The notes beneath the pieces were generated by a model that searched no databases, was not told the DNA's origin, and saw only the letters and a list, made by a program, of their open reading frames with translations. A stretch of DNA of 64,000 nt from Lysobacteraceae bacterium NML93-0793 (GTDB lineage: Bacteria > Pseudomonadota > Gammaproteobacteria > Xanthomonadales > Xanthomonadaceae), in NCBI GenBank assembly GCA_002324875.1, contig NTJG01000011.1, positions 50,312-114,311 of the forward strand, given 5' to 3'. Position 1 is the stretch's first letter. Each line of letters starts with the position of its first letter. The position numbers and the translations under genes are program-made. This document shows positions 23,571 through 31,633 of the stretch, piece after piece.

Positions 23571-23987
23571 TCAGGGCGCGGCGGGGCGACGCACGGCGTA
23601 GATCTTGCCGGCGTCGTAGGCCTCGCGCAGCTGGGCGCCGCTGAGCGGGATTTCCTCGCTGTCGTCGAATGCGACCTCGGCGAGATCCCCGCGCAGCGCC
23701 TGTCGCGACGTCGACGGATCCCTCACCGCGCTGTTTCCGGTGACGACCACGACGTCGCGGCCGTCCACGGCGATCACCTTCAAGAGCCCGTACGCCGGCT
23801 CGATCGTTTCGCCCGCGTCGTCGGTGAATCCGTAGCCGGAGAATGCGCTGAGCTCGGCGGCATAGACATCGCCTGCCGCGGGCGCCGCGATCTGGGCAAG
23901 CTCGGCATCCTTCGCCCCCGTGCATGCCGCAAGGGCGAAGGCGGCGGCGAACAGGGCGGCGGCAGCGAGCAGGCGCGTGGGGCGCAT
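23571..23987 (-). CDS. Small lipoprotein of unknown function
   Basis: 138 residues from ATG 23987. A lipoprotein signal is clear (RLLAAAALFAAAFALAAC with lipobox LAAC). The mature domain of about 110 residues is acidic with beta-type alternation (LLKVIAVDGRDVVVVTGNSAV, LRGDLAEVAFDDSEEIPLSG). I recognise no named family. It is convergent with the AMP nucleosidase gene and divergent from the DUF924 gene. Confidence 0.7.
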   Translation of the reverse strand: MRPTRLLAAAALFAAAFALAACTGAKDAELAQIAAPAAGDVYAAELSAFSGYGFTDDAGETIEPAYGLLKVIAVDGRDVVVVTGNSAVRDPSTSRQALRGDLAEVAFDDSEEIPLSGAQLREAYDAGKIYAVRRPAAP

Positions 23988-24072
23988 GATGGAGTTCCCG
24001 GGCGAGCGCAGGCGCGAGTATAAAACGGCGCCTGCGACGTCACGACGCCCGGCCACGGGTTAGGCTGGCCGC

Positions 24073-24612
24073 ATGAGCACATCCCCGCACGACATCCTCG
24101 AATTCTGGATCGACGCCGGCCCCGCGAAGTGGTTCAAGGGCGGCGAGGCCTTCGACCGCGAATGCGACCGGCGCTTCCGCGACGCCCACTTCGCGGCCGC
24201 CCGGCGCGAATGCGACGCCTGGCTGGGCACGGCCGAAGGCGGCCTCGCGCTGCTGATCCTGCTCGACCAGATTCCGCGCAACATCTTCCGCGGCAGCGCC
24301 CATGCGTTCGCGACCGACGGGCTGGCGCTGCAGCATGCGCGCACGATGGTCGAGTCCGGTTTCGATCGCGACTTCGAGGCCGACCTGCGCGGCTTCGTCT
24401 ACCTGCCGTTCGAGCATTCCGAAACGATGGAAGACCAGCGCCTGTCGGTGCAGTTGTTCGCCGATGTGGACAACGCGGAGTACCGTGACTACGCCCAGGC
24501 GCATCTCGACGTGATCGCCCGCTTCGGGCGCTTCCCGCACCGCAACCGCGCGCTGGGGCGCATCAACACCCCTGAAGAGCAGGCCTGGCTCGACGCCGGC
24601 GGCGGCTTCTGA
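24073..24612 (+). CDS. DUF924 family protein
   Basis: 179 residues, typical for the family. Diagnostic stretches are ILEFWIDAGPAKWFKG, ALLILLDQIPRNIFRGSAHAFATD, YLPFEHSETMEDQ and ARFGRFPHRNRALGR. The family is all-helical, TPR-like and cytoplasmic, with no known biochemical activity. No signal peptide or catalytic motif is visible. It stands alone, divergent from a lipoprotein gene. Confidence 0.9.
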   Translation: MSTSPHDILEFWIDAGPAKWFKGGEAFDRECDRRFRDAHFAAARRECDAWLGTAEGGLALLILLDQIPRNIFRGSAHAFATDGLALQHARTMVESGFDRDFEADLRGFVYLPFEHSETMEDQRLSVQLFADVDNAEYRDYAQAHLDVIARFGRFPHRNRALGRINTPEEQAWLDAGGGF

Positions 24613-24956
24613 CCACTCGGCTGCAGCCTCGCGCCGCCGCCACCTGAGCCTCGCCGGATCGCCCGGCGTGACGCTGCGATGGCGCGCCGTCCGACGTCAT
24701 CCCGCGCGCATCGACCGCGCCGTTTCCCTGACGAGGCTCTGAACACGTTTGCCCTGAGTTCGCCCTTGACCGTCATTCCCGCGGCTCTCAACAGCCGTGC
24801 GGCTGTCGCGAGCCGCGGGGACGACGGCAGTGATGCAGACCTTCCCTCGGCGCTCGCTCACGCGCGAGGACGCTCGCGGGATCTCGGGGTTTTTCCCGAT
24901 CCGGAACACGAGATCCCTCGCAGAGCGCGGGAAGCGCTGCGCCCGATCTGCAGACC
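24613..24956. other. Intergenic region with dispersed repeat
   Basis: 344 bases between the DUF924 and cardiolipin synthase stops (convergent). It holds the hairpin repeat annotated at 24771-24850 and a second inverted patch around 24885-24915 (gatctcggggtttttcccgatc). No gene is supported. Confidence 0.5.
24771..24850. repeat. Dispersed hairpin repeat, second copy
   Basis: Begins cgtcattcccgcggctctca and returns as agccgcggggacgacgg, an inverted pair around the small hairpin cagccgtgcggctg. Its right part (ccgtgcggctgt..gccgcgggga..cggcagt..cagaccttcc) is also found at 26873-26930, so the two copies are homologous over about 55 bases. Confidence 0.7.
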
Positions 24957-26378
24957 TCAGAGAAACGAATCCGCCAGCCGCGCGATGCCTTCCAGGCTGC
25001 GTCGCCAGTGCGGCCGGCGGTTCCAGTCGTCCAGCGTGACCGGCGTGGCATGGGCCAGATAATCGGCTTCAATCCGACGCATGTGCGCGACCACGTCGCG
25101 GTCGTAGGCCAGCAGGCCGATTTCGGCATTCAGCGCGAACGAGCGGATGTCGAGGTTGATCGAACCCAGCAGCGCCATGTCGTCGTCGATGCTCATGTGC
25201 TTGGCGTGCAGGAAGTGCGGCGCATACAGCGCGATGCGCACGCCGCTCTCGAGCAGCTCGCCGTAGTAGGCCTTCTGCGCCCAGGCCGTGAGCGGCTGGT
25301 TGTTGCTGGCCGAGAGGATCAGCTGCACCTCCACACCCGAGAGCGCGGCGATGCGCAGCGCGGTCAGCGTGGCGTCGTCGGGCACGAAGTACGGGGTCGC
25401 CAGCACAAGACGGCGCCGCGCCAGATGGATCAACGCATTGACCGTGTCGCGCGCATTCTCGAACGGATACGCCGGCCCGCTGGGCAACAGCTGCACGGCG
25501 ACATCGGCATCGGGCAGCGCCGTGGTCGGCGCGACCTCGAGCCGCTCGCCGGTCTCGATGAACCAGTCGCTGGCGAACACCGCTTCCAGATGTGCCAGTG
25601 CCGGGCCCTGCACGCGCGCCACCAGTTCGCGGTTGGGAAACCCGGCGATGAAGTCCGGCGCGGCCAGGTTCTGCGAGCCGACGTAGGCGGCCGTGTCGTC
25701 GATCACCGCGACCTTGCGGTGATTGCGCAGATCCATGCGTCCGCTGCGCCGCCAGTGCAGGCCGCCGGGCAACATCGCCTGCACCTCCACGCCCGCCCCG
25801 CGCAGGCGCGTCGCGTAGCGGCGCAACCCGCGCTTGGCGCCCACCGCATCCAGCAGCACGCGGCAGCGCACTCCGCGCGCGGCGGCGCGTTCGAGCGCAC
25901 GCACGACGGAATCCCCTGTCGCGTCGTCGAACAGCAGGTAATACAGCAGGTGCACGCGTGCCTGCGCGCCGTCGATGTCGGCCAGCAGCGCGTCCAGCGA
26001 GGCGGTGTAGTCGTCGAGCAACTGCACCGCATTGCCGTGCGTGGGCATGAAATCCCCCAGGCGTTCGAGCAGCGGCGCCATCTCGGCCGACGCGCCGTGT
26101 GGCGGCGGCGTCCAACGCAGCTCGGCCAGCGGCCGCTGCTCGTCGCGGATCACCTGCGAGGCCAGACGCTGACGCTCGATCCGCGTGCGCGACAGCCACG
26201 GATGGCCGAACAGCAGATACAGCGGCAGGCCGGCCAGCGGCACGAACCCGATCAGCAGCAGCCAGCTGCGCGCGGCTGCAGGGCGCGTCCGCGCGGGAAT
26301 CCACAGCAGGGCAGCGATGCGGATCAGCCAGTCGGCGATCAGGATCCACAGGCCCAGGTTCAGTGCCGGCCAGTTCAT
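24957..26378 (-). CDS. cls: Cardiolipin synthase (phospholipase D family)
   Basis: 473 residues from ATG 26378. Two N-terminal membrane spans (LNLGLWILIADWLIRIAALL and SWLLLIGFVPLAGLPLYLLF) anchor two PLD domains. Both HKD motifs are intact: NHRKVAVID (H220, K222, D227) and HAKHMSID (H391, K393, D398), each followed by GSxN. It makes cardiolipin in the inner membrane, probably from two phosphatidylglycerol molecules as in ClsA. Size and layout fit ClsA, but the paralogue class is not certain. Monocistronic. Confidence 0.93.
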   Translation of the reverse strand: MNWPALNLGLWILIADWLIRIAALLWIPARTRPAAARSWLLLIGFVPLAGLPLYLLFGHPWLSRTRIERQRLASQVIRDEQRPLAELRWTPPPHGASAEMAPLLERLGDFMPTHGNAVQLLDDYTASLDALLADIDGAQARVHLLYYLLFDDATGDSVVRALERAAARGVRCRVLLDAVGAKRGLRRYATRLRGAGVEVQAMLPGGLHWRRSGRMDLRNHRKVAVIDDTAAYVGSQNLAAPDFIAGFPNRELVARVQGPALAHLEAVFASDWFIETGERLEVAPTTALPDADVAVQLLPSGPAYPFENARDTVNALIHLARRRLVLATPYFVPDDATLTALRIAALSGVEVQLILSASNNQPLTAWAQKAYYGELLESGVRIALYAPHFLHAKHMSIDDDMALLGSINLDIRSFALNAEIGLLAYDRDVVAHMRRIEADYLAHATPVTLDDWNRRPHWRRSLEGIARLADSFL

Positions 26379-27091
26379 CAGCCGATTGTGCGACGGCGGG
26401 CGTGTCGGATGGGGATGGAGGGCCGTATGCGGCGGCGTCGCGCGAGCTCGATCCGACGCCAAGTGCCTTGAGCTGCAAAGCAGGCACCCGGTGCAGGCTG
26501 CGCCGCATTGCGAGGTGGCGTCCGCAAGACGCGACGGGACCAGGCGGCCGTATGGCAGCGCTGCGACGCGCCTGTTGCGTGAGAGCAGGTGCGGTATCGC
26601 GCCGACGGCTATGCCGCCAGACGCGTGCCTCGCGGACGTCGATGACCGCGCGCGGGGAGGGTCCTGCCTGTCCCCGGCGCGCGCGGCTACGCGGAGCGCT
26701 GTCACGGCCTGCCACGGGTTCGGATTCGCTGCTGACGCCTCCACATGCGATGGGTTGTGGGGCGTCAGGGACGGGCCGAACAATTTCGCGCTTGGCCGTC
26801 ATTCCCGCAAAAGCGGGAATCCGGCGTCTTTGATCTTCAAGGGCTTGAAACCGCTGGATCCCCGCGTGACCAGCCGTGCGGCTGTTGAGTGCCGCGGGGA
26901 TGGCGGCAGTTGTTCAGACCTTCCTTGGCGGAATGCAGCGCTTAGCGCCTCGAGAGGGGCGCGGAGGCGCTGGATGACCTCCGCGATTCTGCTGTCGAAC
27001 AGCACGTCCCGCCTGACCAGGCAGTCGTCTGTCGAAAACCGCGGGGGTGACCTTCCAACAGCGACGCGCCCTGCGCGTGGGCCGCGGACAC
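26379..27091. other. Long intergenic region without genes
   Basis: About 700 bases between the cls start and the rpmG terminator. Open frames here lack ribosome sites and recognisable protein features. It holds the dispersed repeat at 26797-26930. The cls promoter should lie in the left part, but no clear boxes were recognised. Confidence 0.5.
26797..26930. repeat. Dispersed hairpin repeat, third copy
   Basis: Left arm cgtcattcccgcaaaagcgg... (26797-26826) and right arm gctggatccccgcgtgacca... (from 26853) match the element at 7906. The right arm is interrupted by the hairpin cagccgtgcggctg, and the following about 55 bases match 24797-24850. Confidence 0.7.
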
Positions 27092-27117
27092 AAAAAAGCC
27101 CGCCTTGCGGCGGGCTT
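27092..27117 (-). terminator. Rho-independent terminator of rpmB-rpmG
   Basis: On the minus strand a perfect 9-bp stem (aagcccgcc / ggcgggctt) with a GCAA tetraloop is followed by TTTTTT. It ends the ribosomal protein operon. Confidence 0.93.
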
Positions 27118-27140
27118 CTGGATCCCCGCCTGCGCGAGGA

Positions 27141-27182
27141 TGATGCAACGTCAGCCGCGCTGAAGCGCGGCTCGTTGCATCA
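27141..27182 (-). other. Long hairpin overlapping the rpmG stop codon
   Basis: tgatgcaacg (27141-27150) pairs with cgttgcatca (27173-27182), and inside it agccgcgc pairs with gcgcggct around a TGAA loop, with a two-base bulge. The outer stem includes the rpmG stop codon (27180-27182). It has no T-run. It may stabilise the 3' end of the transcript or affect ribosome release. Confidence 0.6.
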
Positions 27183-27344
27183 CTTGATCTTGCCTTCCTT
27201 GTAGATCACGTGCTTCCGGACGACGGGATCGTACTTCTTGATCTCCATCTTGCCGGGGGTGTTCTTCTTGTTCTTGTCCGTGGTGTAGAAATGCCCGGTG
27301 TTGGCCGAGGAAATCAGACGGATCTTGTCGCGCTTGCCTGCCAT
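27180..27344 (-). CDS. rpmG: Ribosomal protein L33
   Basis: 54 residues: [20 protein letters not shown], then [20 protein letters not shown] and a basic tail. It has no CxxC pairs, so it is the zinc-independent form of L33. Located on the large ribosomal subunit near the E site. A GAGGAG ribosome site precedes ATG 27344, and it follows rpmB by 11 bases, the usual rpmB-rpmG pair. Confidence 0.97.
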   Translation of the reverse strand: MAGKRDKIRLISSANTGHFYTTDKNKKNTPGKMEIKKYDPVVRKHVIYKEGKIK

Positions 27345-27355
27345 GTTCTAACTCC

Positions 27356-27592
27356 TCAGACCTTTTCGCCGCGGGCACGAAGCTCGGCGAGGACGACGTC
27401 GATGCCGTTCTTGTCGATGGTGCGCAGGGCCTTGGTGGAAACACGCAGCTTGATCCAGCGGTTCTCGCTGGCCACCCAGAAACGACGCTCATGCAGGTTG
27501 GGCATGAAGCGGCGACGGGTCTTGTTCATGGCATGCGACACGTTGTTGCCATGCGTCGTACGCTTGCCGGTGACTTGGCAGACTCGGGACAT
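27356..27592 (-). CDS. rpmB: Ribosomal protein L28
   Basis: 78 residues: [40 protein letters not shown] and [18 protein letters not shown] are the standard L28 stretches. Only one cysteine, so zinc-independent. GAGGTG precedes ATG 27592. First gene of the rpmB-rpmG operon. Confidence 0.97.
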   Translation of the reverse strand: MSRVCQVTGKRTTHGNNVSHAMNKTRRRFMPNLHERRFWVASENRWIKLRVSTKALRTIDKNGIDVVLAELRARGEKV

Positions 27593-27951
27593 TACGCACC
27601 TCGAAGTATTTGATATCGCCCTTAGCCAGGGAGATGGCGGCCCCGATGGCGTGGCCATCGCGCGATACGGGTGGGGTGAGGCCTCGCGCACCGCGGCCGG
27701 GAATCGCGCTTCCGGGCCGCCGGTCAGGCCATGTTTCCATGGGCTGGACGCAACGAGCCGGCCATTCTGCTCAAAAACCCGTTCCTGCGCAAGGTGTTGG
27801 GGCGATCCGGGTTGACCCGGCACCTTGAGGAGCGCGCCGTGCGGCGCGCCGTTCGCCTTGCAGGAGCCGCTCGCGCGCGATCGGCTCTGCCGGGATTGCC
27901 CGTTCGCGCCCAAGGGCGGGCCTTCAGGGGTATGCCGCCCAGCGCGCGCCG
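27593..27951. other. Intergenic region upstream of rpmB
   Basis: 359 bases between the rpmB start and the DUF2894 stop. It must hold the rpmB promoter. No gene, repeat or RNA element was recognised. Confidence 0.5.
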
Positions 27952-28641
27952 CTATGCCTTGCGCTTGCGCGGTTTCGCCCTGGCCCGCGGCTTGCCGCTG
28001 GCGGTGGGGGCGGGTTCCTTGCCGGTCAGCACGCCGGCGTCCTGCAGGGTTTCCAGCCACGACAGCGTGTCGGCATAGGCCAGAAAGTGCTGCAGGTATC
28101 CGGGCGACGCGCCGCGCATCAGGGTGAGGGCGCGATGCACCAGGCGGCTCGAATTCAGCGGGCCGGCGTCCTCGGTCGGCGGCGCCAGCGAGCGGCGGAC
28201 CTGGCTGCGCGTGCGCAGGTCCGACCAGAGCCGGCGGACCTCCTCGAGCGCGGGCAGCTCGGGATAGGCCGCGCGCTGCGGGTGACGCAGCGCGTCTTCG
28301 GGCGTCGTCAGCCCCTCTGCCGCCATCGCCCCGATCAGTGCGCCGAGTGCGGACGGCTCGCCTGCCTGCGCATGCCGCCGCGTCGCCTCGTCCCGTTCCG
28401 CGTCCAGGCCCGGCGTCGATGCGCCCGCATCGGGCGCGGCGCGGTGATCCAGTTGCCGGCGGAAGACATCCGCCAACGCGGCCAGTCGCGCCTCGAGCGC
28501 CTGACGCGCCGGTCCGCTACGCGCGGCCGCTCGCCGTTGCAGCGCGGCGATGCGGTGGAAGCCCACCGGGTCCATGCGGTCGGCGCCGCGCGCGCGCCAG
28601 GCCGCGAGCAGCGCGTCGATGTCGGTGCGATCAGCGGTCAT
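27952..28641 (-). CDS. DUF2894 domain protein (fourth gene of stator-like operon)
   Basis: 229 residues from ATG 28641, which overlaps the preceding OmpA-like gene by 11 bases. Mostly helical and soluble, no signal peptide. Recognisable stretches: [58 protein letters not shown], and a very basic C-terminal tail ([13 protein letters not shown]) that could bind nucleic acid or acidic lipids. The alignment with DUF2894 is from memory of the family's linked occurrence with DUF802 and DUF3348 genes. Function unknown; the strict coupling suggests it works with the membrane motor-like pair. Confidence 0.8.
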   Translation of the reverse strand: MTADRTDIDALLAAWRARGADRMDPVGFHRIAALQRRAAARSGPARQALEARLAALADVFRRQLDHRAAPDAGASTPGLDAERDEATRRHAQAGEPSALGALIGAMAAEGLTTPEDALRHPQRAAYPELPALEEVRRLWSDLRTRSQVRRSLAPPTEDAGPLNSSRLVHRALTLMRGASPGYLQHFLAYADTLSWLETLQDAGVLTGKEPAPTASGKPRARAKPRKRKA

Positions 28642-29275
28642 CGGGCTGGACGACGGTGCGCGGGCGCGGCACCGGCGCCATTTCCACGCGGCGGTTCTGC
28701 GCGCGGCCTTCGGCATCGTCGTTCGAGCCCACCGGCTGCTGCGCGCCGAACGCGGCGGCGAACACCGATTCGGCCGGCACGCCGTCGCGGATCAGGGCGC
28801 GGGTGACGTTGAGCGCACGCTGCGCCGACAGCTCGAGGTTGTCGGAGAACCGGTTGCCGTCGCGCACCAGGCGGTCGTCGGTGAAGCCGCTGACCATCAG
28901 GATCTCGTCGCGCGAGGCGAGGTACTCGGCCAGCGGCCCGGCCAGGCTCTGCAGCAGTTCGCGGCCCTCGGGCTGGAGCTGGTCCGACGCATCGGCGAAC
29001 AGCACGCTGCCGCGGATGCCGATCCGGCCGTCGACCAGGGTGATGCGGCCCGCGGCCAGCGGCGCGGCCAGGGCCTGTTCCAGCGTCTGCCGGCGCTGCT
29101 CTTCGGCCTCGCGCTGGGCGATCTCGGCATCCAGCTTCATTTCCAGCTGCAGCTGCACACCGATCACGCCGACCAGGATCAGCACGAACACGCCGAGCAG
29201 CACCGACATCAGGTCGCCGAAGGCGGCCCAGATCGGCGCGGTCGATTCGTGGTCGCCGTCCAGCTCGACGCTCAT
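28631..29275 (-). CDS. OmpA/MotB-like membrane protein, stator B-type subunit
   Basis: 214 residues. One N-terminal membrane helix, FGDLMSVLLGVFVLILVGVI, has an aspartate at its start (D21), in the position of the proton-carrying Asp of MotB, ExbD and ZorB. A helical linker follows (residues 45-70). Then comes an OmpA-type peptidoglycan-binding domain: ILMVSGFTDDR, NLELSAQRALNVTRAL, FGAQQPVGSNDDAEGRAQNRRVEM, with the diaminopimelate-binding Asp and Arg conserved. It overlaps the DUF802 gene by four bases (ATGA) and DUF2894 by 11. It is predicted to anchor a proton-driven complex to the cell wall. Confidence 0.85.
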   Translation of the reverse strand: MSVELDGDHESTAPIWAAFGDLMSVLLGVFVLILVGVIGVQLQLEMKLDAEIAQREAEEQRRQTLEQALAAPLAAGRITLVDGRIGIRGSVLFADASDQLQPEGRELLQSLAGPLAEYLASRDEILMVSGFTDDRLVRDGNRFSDNLELSAQRALNVTRALIRDGVPAESVFAAAFGAQQPVGSNDDAEGRAQNRRVEMAPVPRPRTVVQPDDR

Positions 29276-31623
29276 GCGGGTGTCGCGCGCGATGCGCCCA
29301 GCTGCTGCAGGTCTTCGATGATCTGCTTCTGCGCCAGCACGCTCAGATCCACCACCTCACGCGCCTGGGCCACGTAGTACGCCAGCTGCTCGTCGCTGCG
29401 GGCCAGCGTTTTCTCCAGCGCATCCTCGATGCCCTGCAGGCGCGTGGCCAGTTGCTGGTTCGATTCGCCGAAGACCTCGACCGCGGCGCCGAAAGCCTCG
29501 CCGAGACTCGCCACTTCGGCCGCGCCGACGCTGAGCGTCGTCGCCACGCCGTCGAGCTTGCCGGTCTCGGCACTGATGTGATCGGTGAAGCGCGTGCCCA
29601 CGCGTTCCAGCAGATCGGCGGACGTCGCCACCAGCGCATCGATCGCCGCGCGCTGTTCGGTCGACGCGTGGTTCACCGCGCTCAGCAGGGTGTCGAGCGT
29701 CGACAGCATCTGTGTGCGTTCTTCCAGCATGGCGGTGTCGCGCACCATGCTCTCCGACAGCGACTGGCGCAGTTCGGCGATGACTTCGGCCGCCGCGCGC
29801 GGCGCTTCGGACGCGGTGTCCACCAGGCGCGAGATCTCGGCGATGGTCGCGCTGGCATGCGCTTGGGTCTGCGCGCCGATGGTGTCGGCGGTACGCGCCA
29901 GCGTGTCGCAGATCGCCTGCTGCTGGCGCGTGGTTTCGGCGCCGGCCTGTGCCCAGTCCTCGCGCAGCGCGGTGCCCATCGCGGTGAGGCTGCCGGTCCA
30001 CGCGGTGAGGCGCTGGGCGTCCTGCGCGGCGAGCGCGGTCTGCAGCTTGACGTGCGAGGCGTCCACTTTCTGCAGCAACGCTGCCGAATGCGCTTCGAAC
30101 GTCGCCGCGGCGGCGTTCAGCGCCTGCTGGTGCTGCGCGCTCATCGCATCATTCGTTGCGGCCTGCTTGTCGAGTGCGTCGGCCCAGGCCGCGCTCACGC
30201 TGCCGGCGGTCGCATCGAGACGCGTGGCGACGCCGTCGACCAGTGCGGTCGCGCGCTGCGCGAAGGTCGCGCCGATGCTTTCGAGTGCGCTGCGCAGATC
30301 GGACGTCAGCGCGGCATGCGCCGCCTGCTGCGCGGTCAGCGCGTCCTGCCAGCGCTCGGCCACCTTCGCCGTCGATGCATCGAAGCCGGTGGTCAGTGCC
30401 TGCAGCTGCCGGTCGACGGCGCCGGTCACGGTGTCGTGCAGCGCGGTGGTCTGCGCGGTCGTCGCGTCGAGGCGCGCGGCGACATCGCCGAGCAGGCCGC
30501 TCGCGCGCTGCTCGAACGTCGCATTGAAGCCGTCGAGCGCGCTGCGCAGGTCGCGCGCCAGGGTGTCGTTCGCGGCCTGCTGGCCGTCCACGGCCTGCTG
30601 CCAGCGCTCGCTCACGCGTGCGGTCGAGGCGTCGAAACCGGCAGTCAGCGCGGCGAGCTGGCGCTCCACCGCCTCGGCCACGGTGGCCTGCAGCGCCGAT
30701 GTTTCCCGCGACAGTGCGGCCATCGTGGTTTCGAACACCGGTTGCAGCGCGGCGGTCGCGGCGCGTGCACTGTCGGCCACGCTGGTCTGCAGCGCATGTT
30801 CCACCGAGGCGGCCAGCTGCGTGTACACCGCTTCGGTGCGGGTGTGGAAGGCGTCCTGGCTGGCCGCGTAGCGCTCGCCGCTGGCCGCGCTCTGCTGCTC
30901 GATCGTCGCCATCATCGCGCCCAGCCGCTCCACCAGCGCCGGCATCACCTCGGTCTGCTGCTGCAGCAGGCGCAGGGTCTCCTCGCGCTGGTGCGCCTGC
31001 GAGTGCGTGCGCAGCGTGGTCGCCGCCGCCACGTCCAGTTGCTGCACCACGCGGGCGCGGTCGCGGCGCAGCAGCGCCGAGGCCAGGCCCAGCATCGCCG
31101 AGGTGGCGATGCCCGCGATCGAGGTGCCGAACGCGACGCCGAGGCCCCTGATCGGCGCGGCCAGCGAATCGCGGATCGCCTGCAGGTCGGTCGCCGTTTC
31201 CAGCGCCATGCCGGTGCCGCGCAGCATCACCATCATGCCCAGCAGCGTGCCCAGCATGCCCAGCAGCACCAGCATGCCCACCAGATACGGCGTGAGCGCC
31301 GGCACCGGCAGCGCGACCCGCTCGCCTTCGATGCGCAGGCGCACCGCATTGCGCAGGCCGGCGTCCAGCCCGTCCAGCCAGGTGTCCAGCGAGGCCGGCG
31401 GCTCGCGCAACTGCGCCACGCCCTCGGCCAGCGTGGTCGTCGCCCGCCGGTAGCGCAGCAGCTCCAGGCCACCGGCGAGGTAACAGGCACCGATCAACAA
31501 CGCGGCGGCCAGCGCCAGCGTGTTCGAGCCGATGTAGCCGATCGCGATCCAGCCCACCACGGCCAGGCCGAGGGCGAACGCGAACGCGGGAAGAAGAGCG
31601 GTGATGCGACTGCGTGAGGACAT
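29272..31623 (-). CDS. DUF802 protein: MotA/ExbB/ZorA-like channel with long repetitive tail
   Basis: 783 residues from ATG 31623. Four membrane spans are visible: about 9-31, 33-52, 111-133 and 160-184. Spans 3-4 read LVGMLVLLGMLGTLLGMMVM and GLGVAFGTSIAGIATSAML, close to the LGLLGTVxGM and TALGLxVAIP patterns of MotA/TolQ/ExbB channels. Residues 190-783 form an Ala/Gln/Thr-rich, charged, predicted coiled-coil tail with two 84-residue tandem repeats (318-401, 402-485; DUF802). Size and layout match ZorA-type stators, in which a long tail passes motor motion to a cytoplasmic effector. The partner gene encodes a MotB/OmpA-like subunit. Function unknown. Confidence 0.85.
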   Translation of the reverse strand: MSSRSRITALLPAFAFALGLAVVGWIAIGYIGSNTLALAAALLIGACYLAGGLELLRYRRATTTLAEGVAQLREPPASLDTWLDGLDAGLRNAVRLRIEGERVALPVPALTPYLVGMLVLLGMLGTLLGMMVMLRGTGMALETATDLQAIRDSLAAPIRGLGVAFGTSIAGIATSAMLGLASALLRRDRARVVQQLDVAAATTLRTHSQAHQREETLRLLQQQTEVMPALVERLGAMMATIEQQSAASGERYAASQDAFHTRTEAVYTQLAASVEHALQTSVADSARAATAALQPVFETTMAALSRETSALQATVAEAVERQLAALTAGFDASTARVSERWQQAVDGQQAANDTLARDLRSALDGFNATFEQRASGLLGDVAARLDATTAQTTALHDTVTGAVDRQLQALTTGFDASTAKVAERWQDALTAQQAAHAALTSDLRSALESIGATFAQRATALVDGVATRLDATAGSVSAAWADALDKQAATNDAMSAQHQQALNAAAATFEAHSAALLQKVDASHVKLQTALAAQDAQRLTAWTGSLTAMGTALREDWAQAGAETTRQQQAICDTLARTADTIGAQTQAHASATIAEISRLVDTASEAPRAAAEVIAELRQSLSESMVRDTAMLEERTQMLSTLDTLLSAVNHASTEQRAAIDALVATSADLLERVGTRFTDHISAETGKLDGVATTLSVGAAEVASLGEAFGAAVEVFGESNQQLATRLQGIEDALEKTLARSDEQLAYYVAQAREVVDLSVLAQKQIIEDLQQLGASRATPA
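30169..30672 (-). repeat. Two 252-base tandem repeats within the DUF802 gene
   Basis: Encodes residues 318-401 and 402-485. Both begin AVxRQLxALTxGFDASTAxV and continue with ERWQ, DLRSAL, ATFxQRA and RLDAT in register. The 84-residue period is twelve heptads, as expected if a coiled coil was lengthened by duplication. A shorter degenerate third unit follows at residues 486-530. Confidence 0.85.
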
Positions 31624-31633
31624 AAGCACTGCG

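Noticed and set aside
26185..27204. Open frame of about 340 codons on the plus strand over the cls start and the intergenic region
   Set aside because: It overlaps cls antisense, runs through dispersed repeats, and has no coherent protein features or ribosome site.
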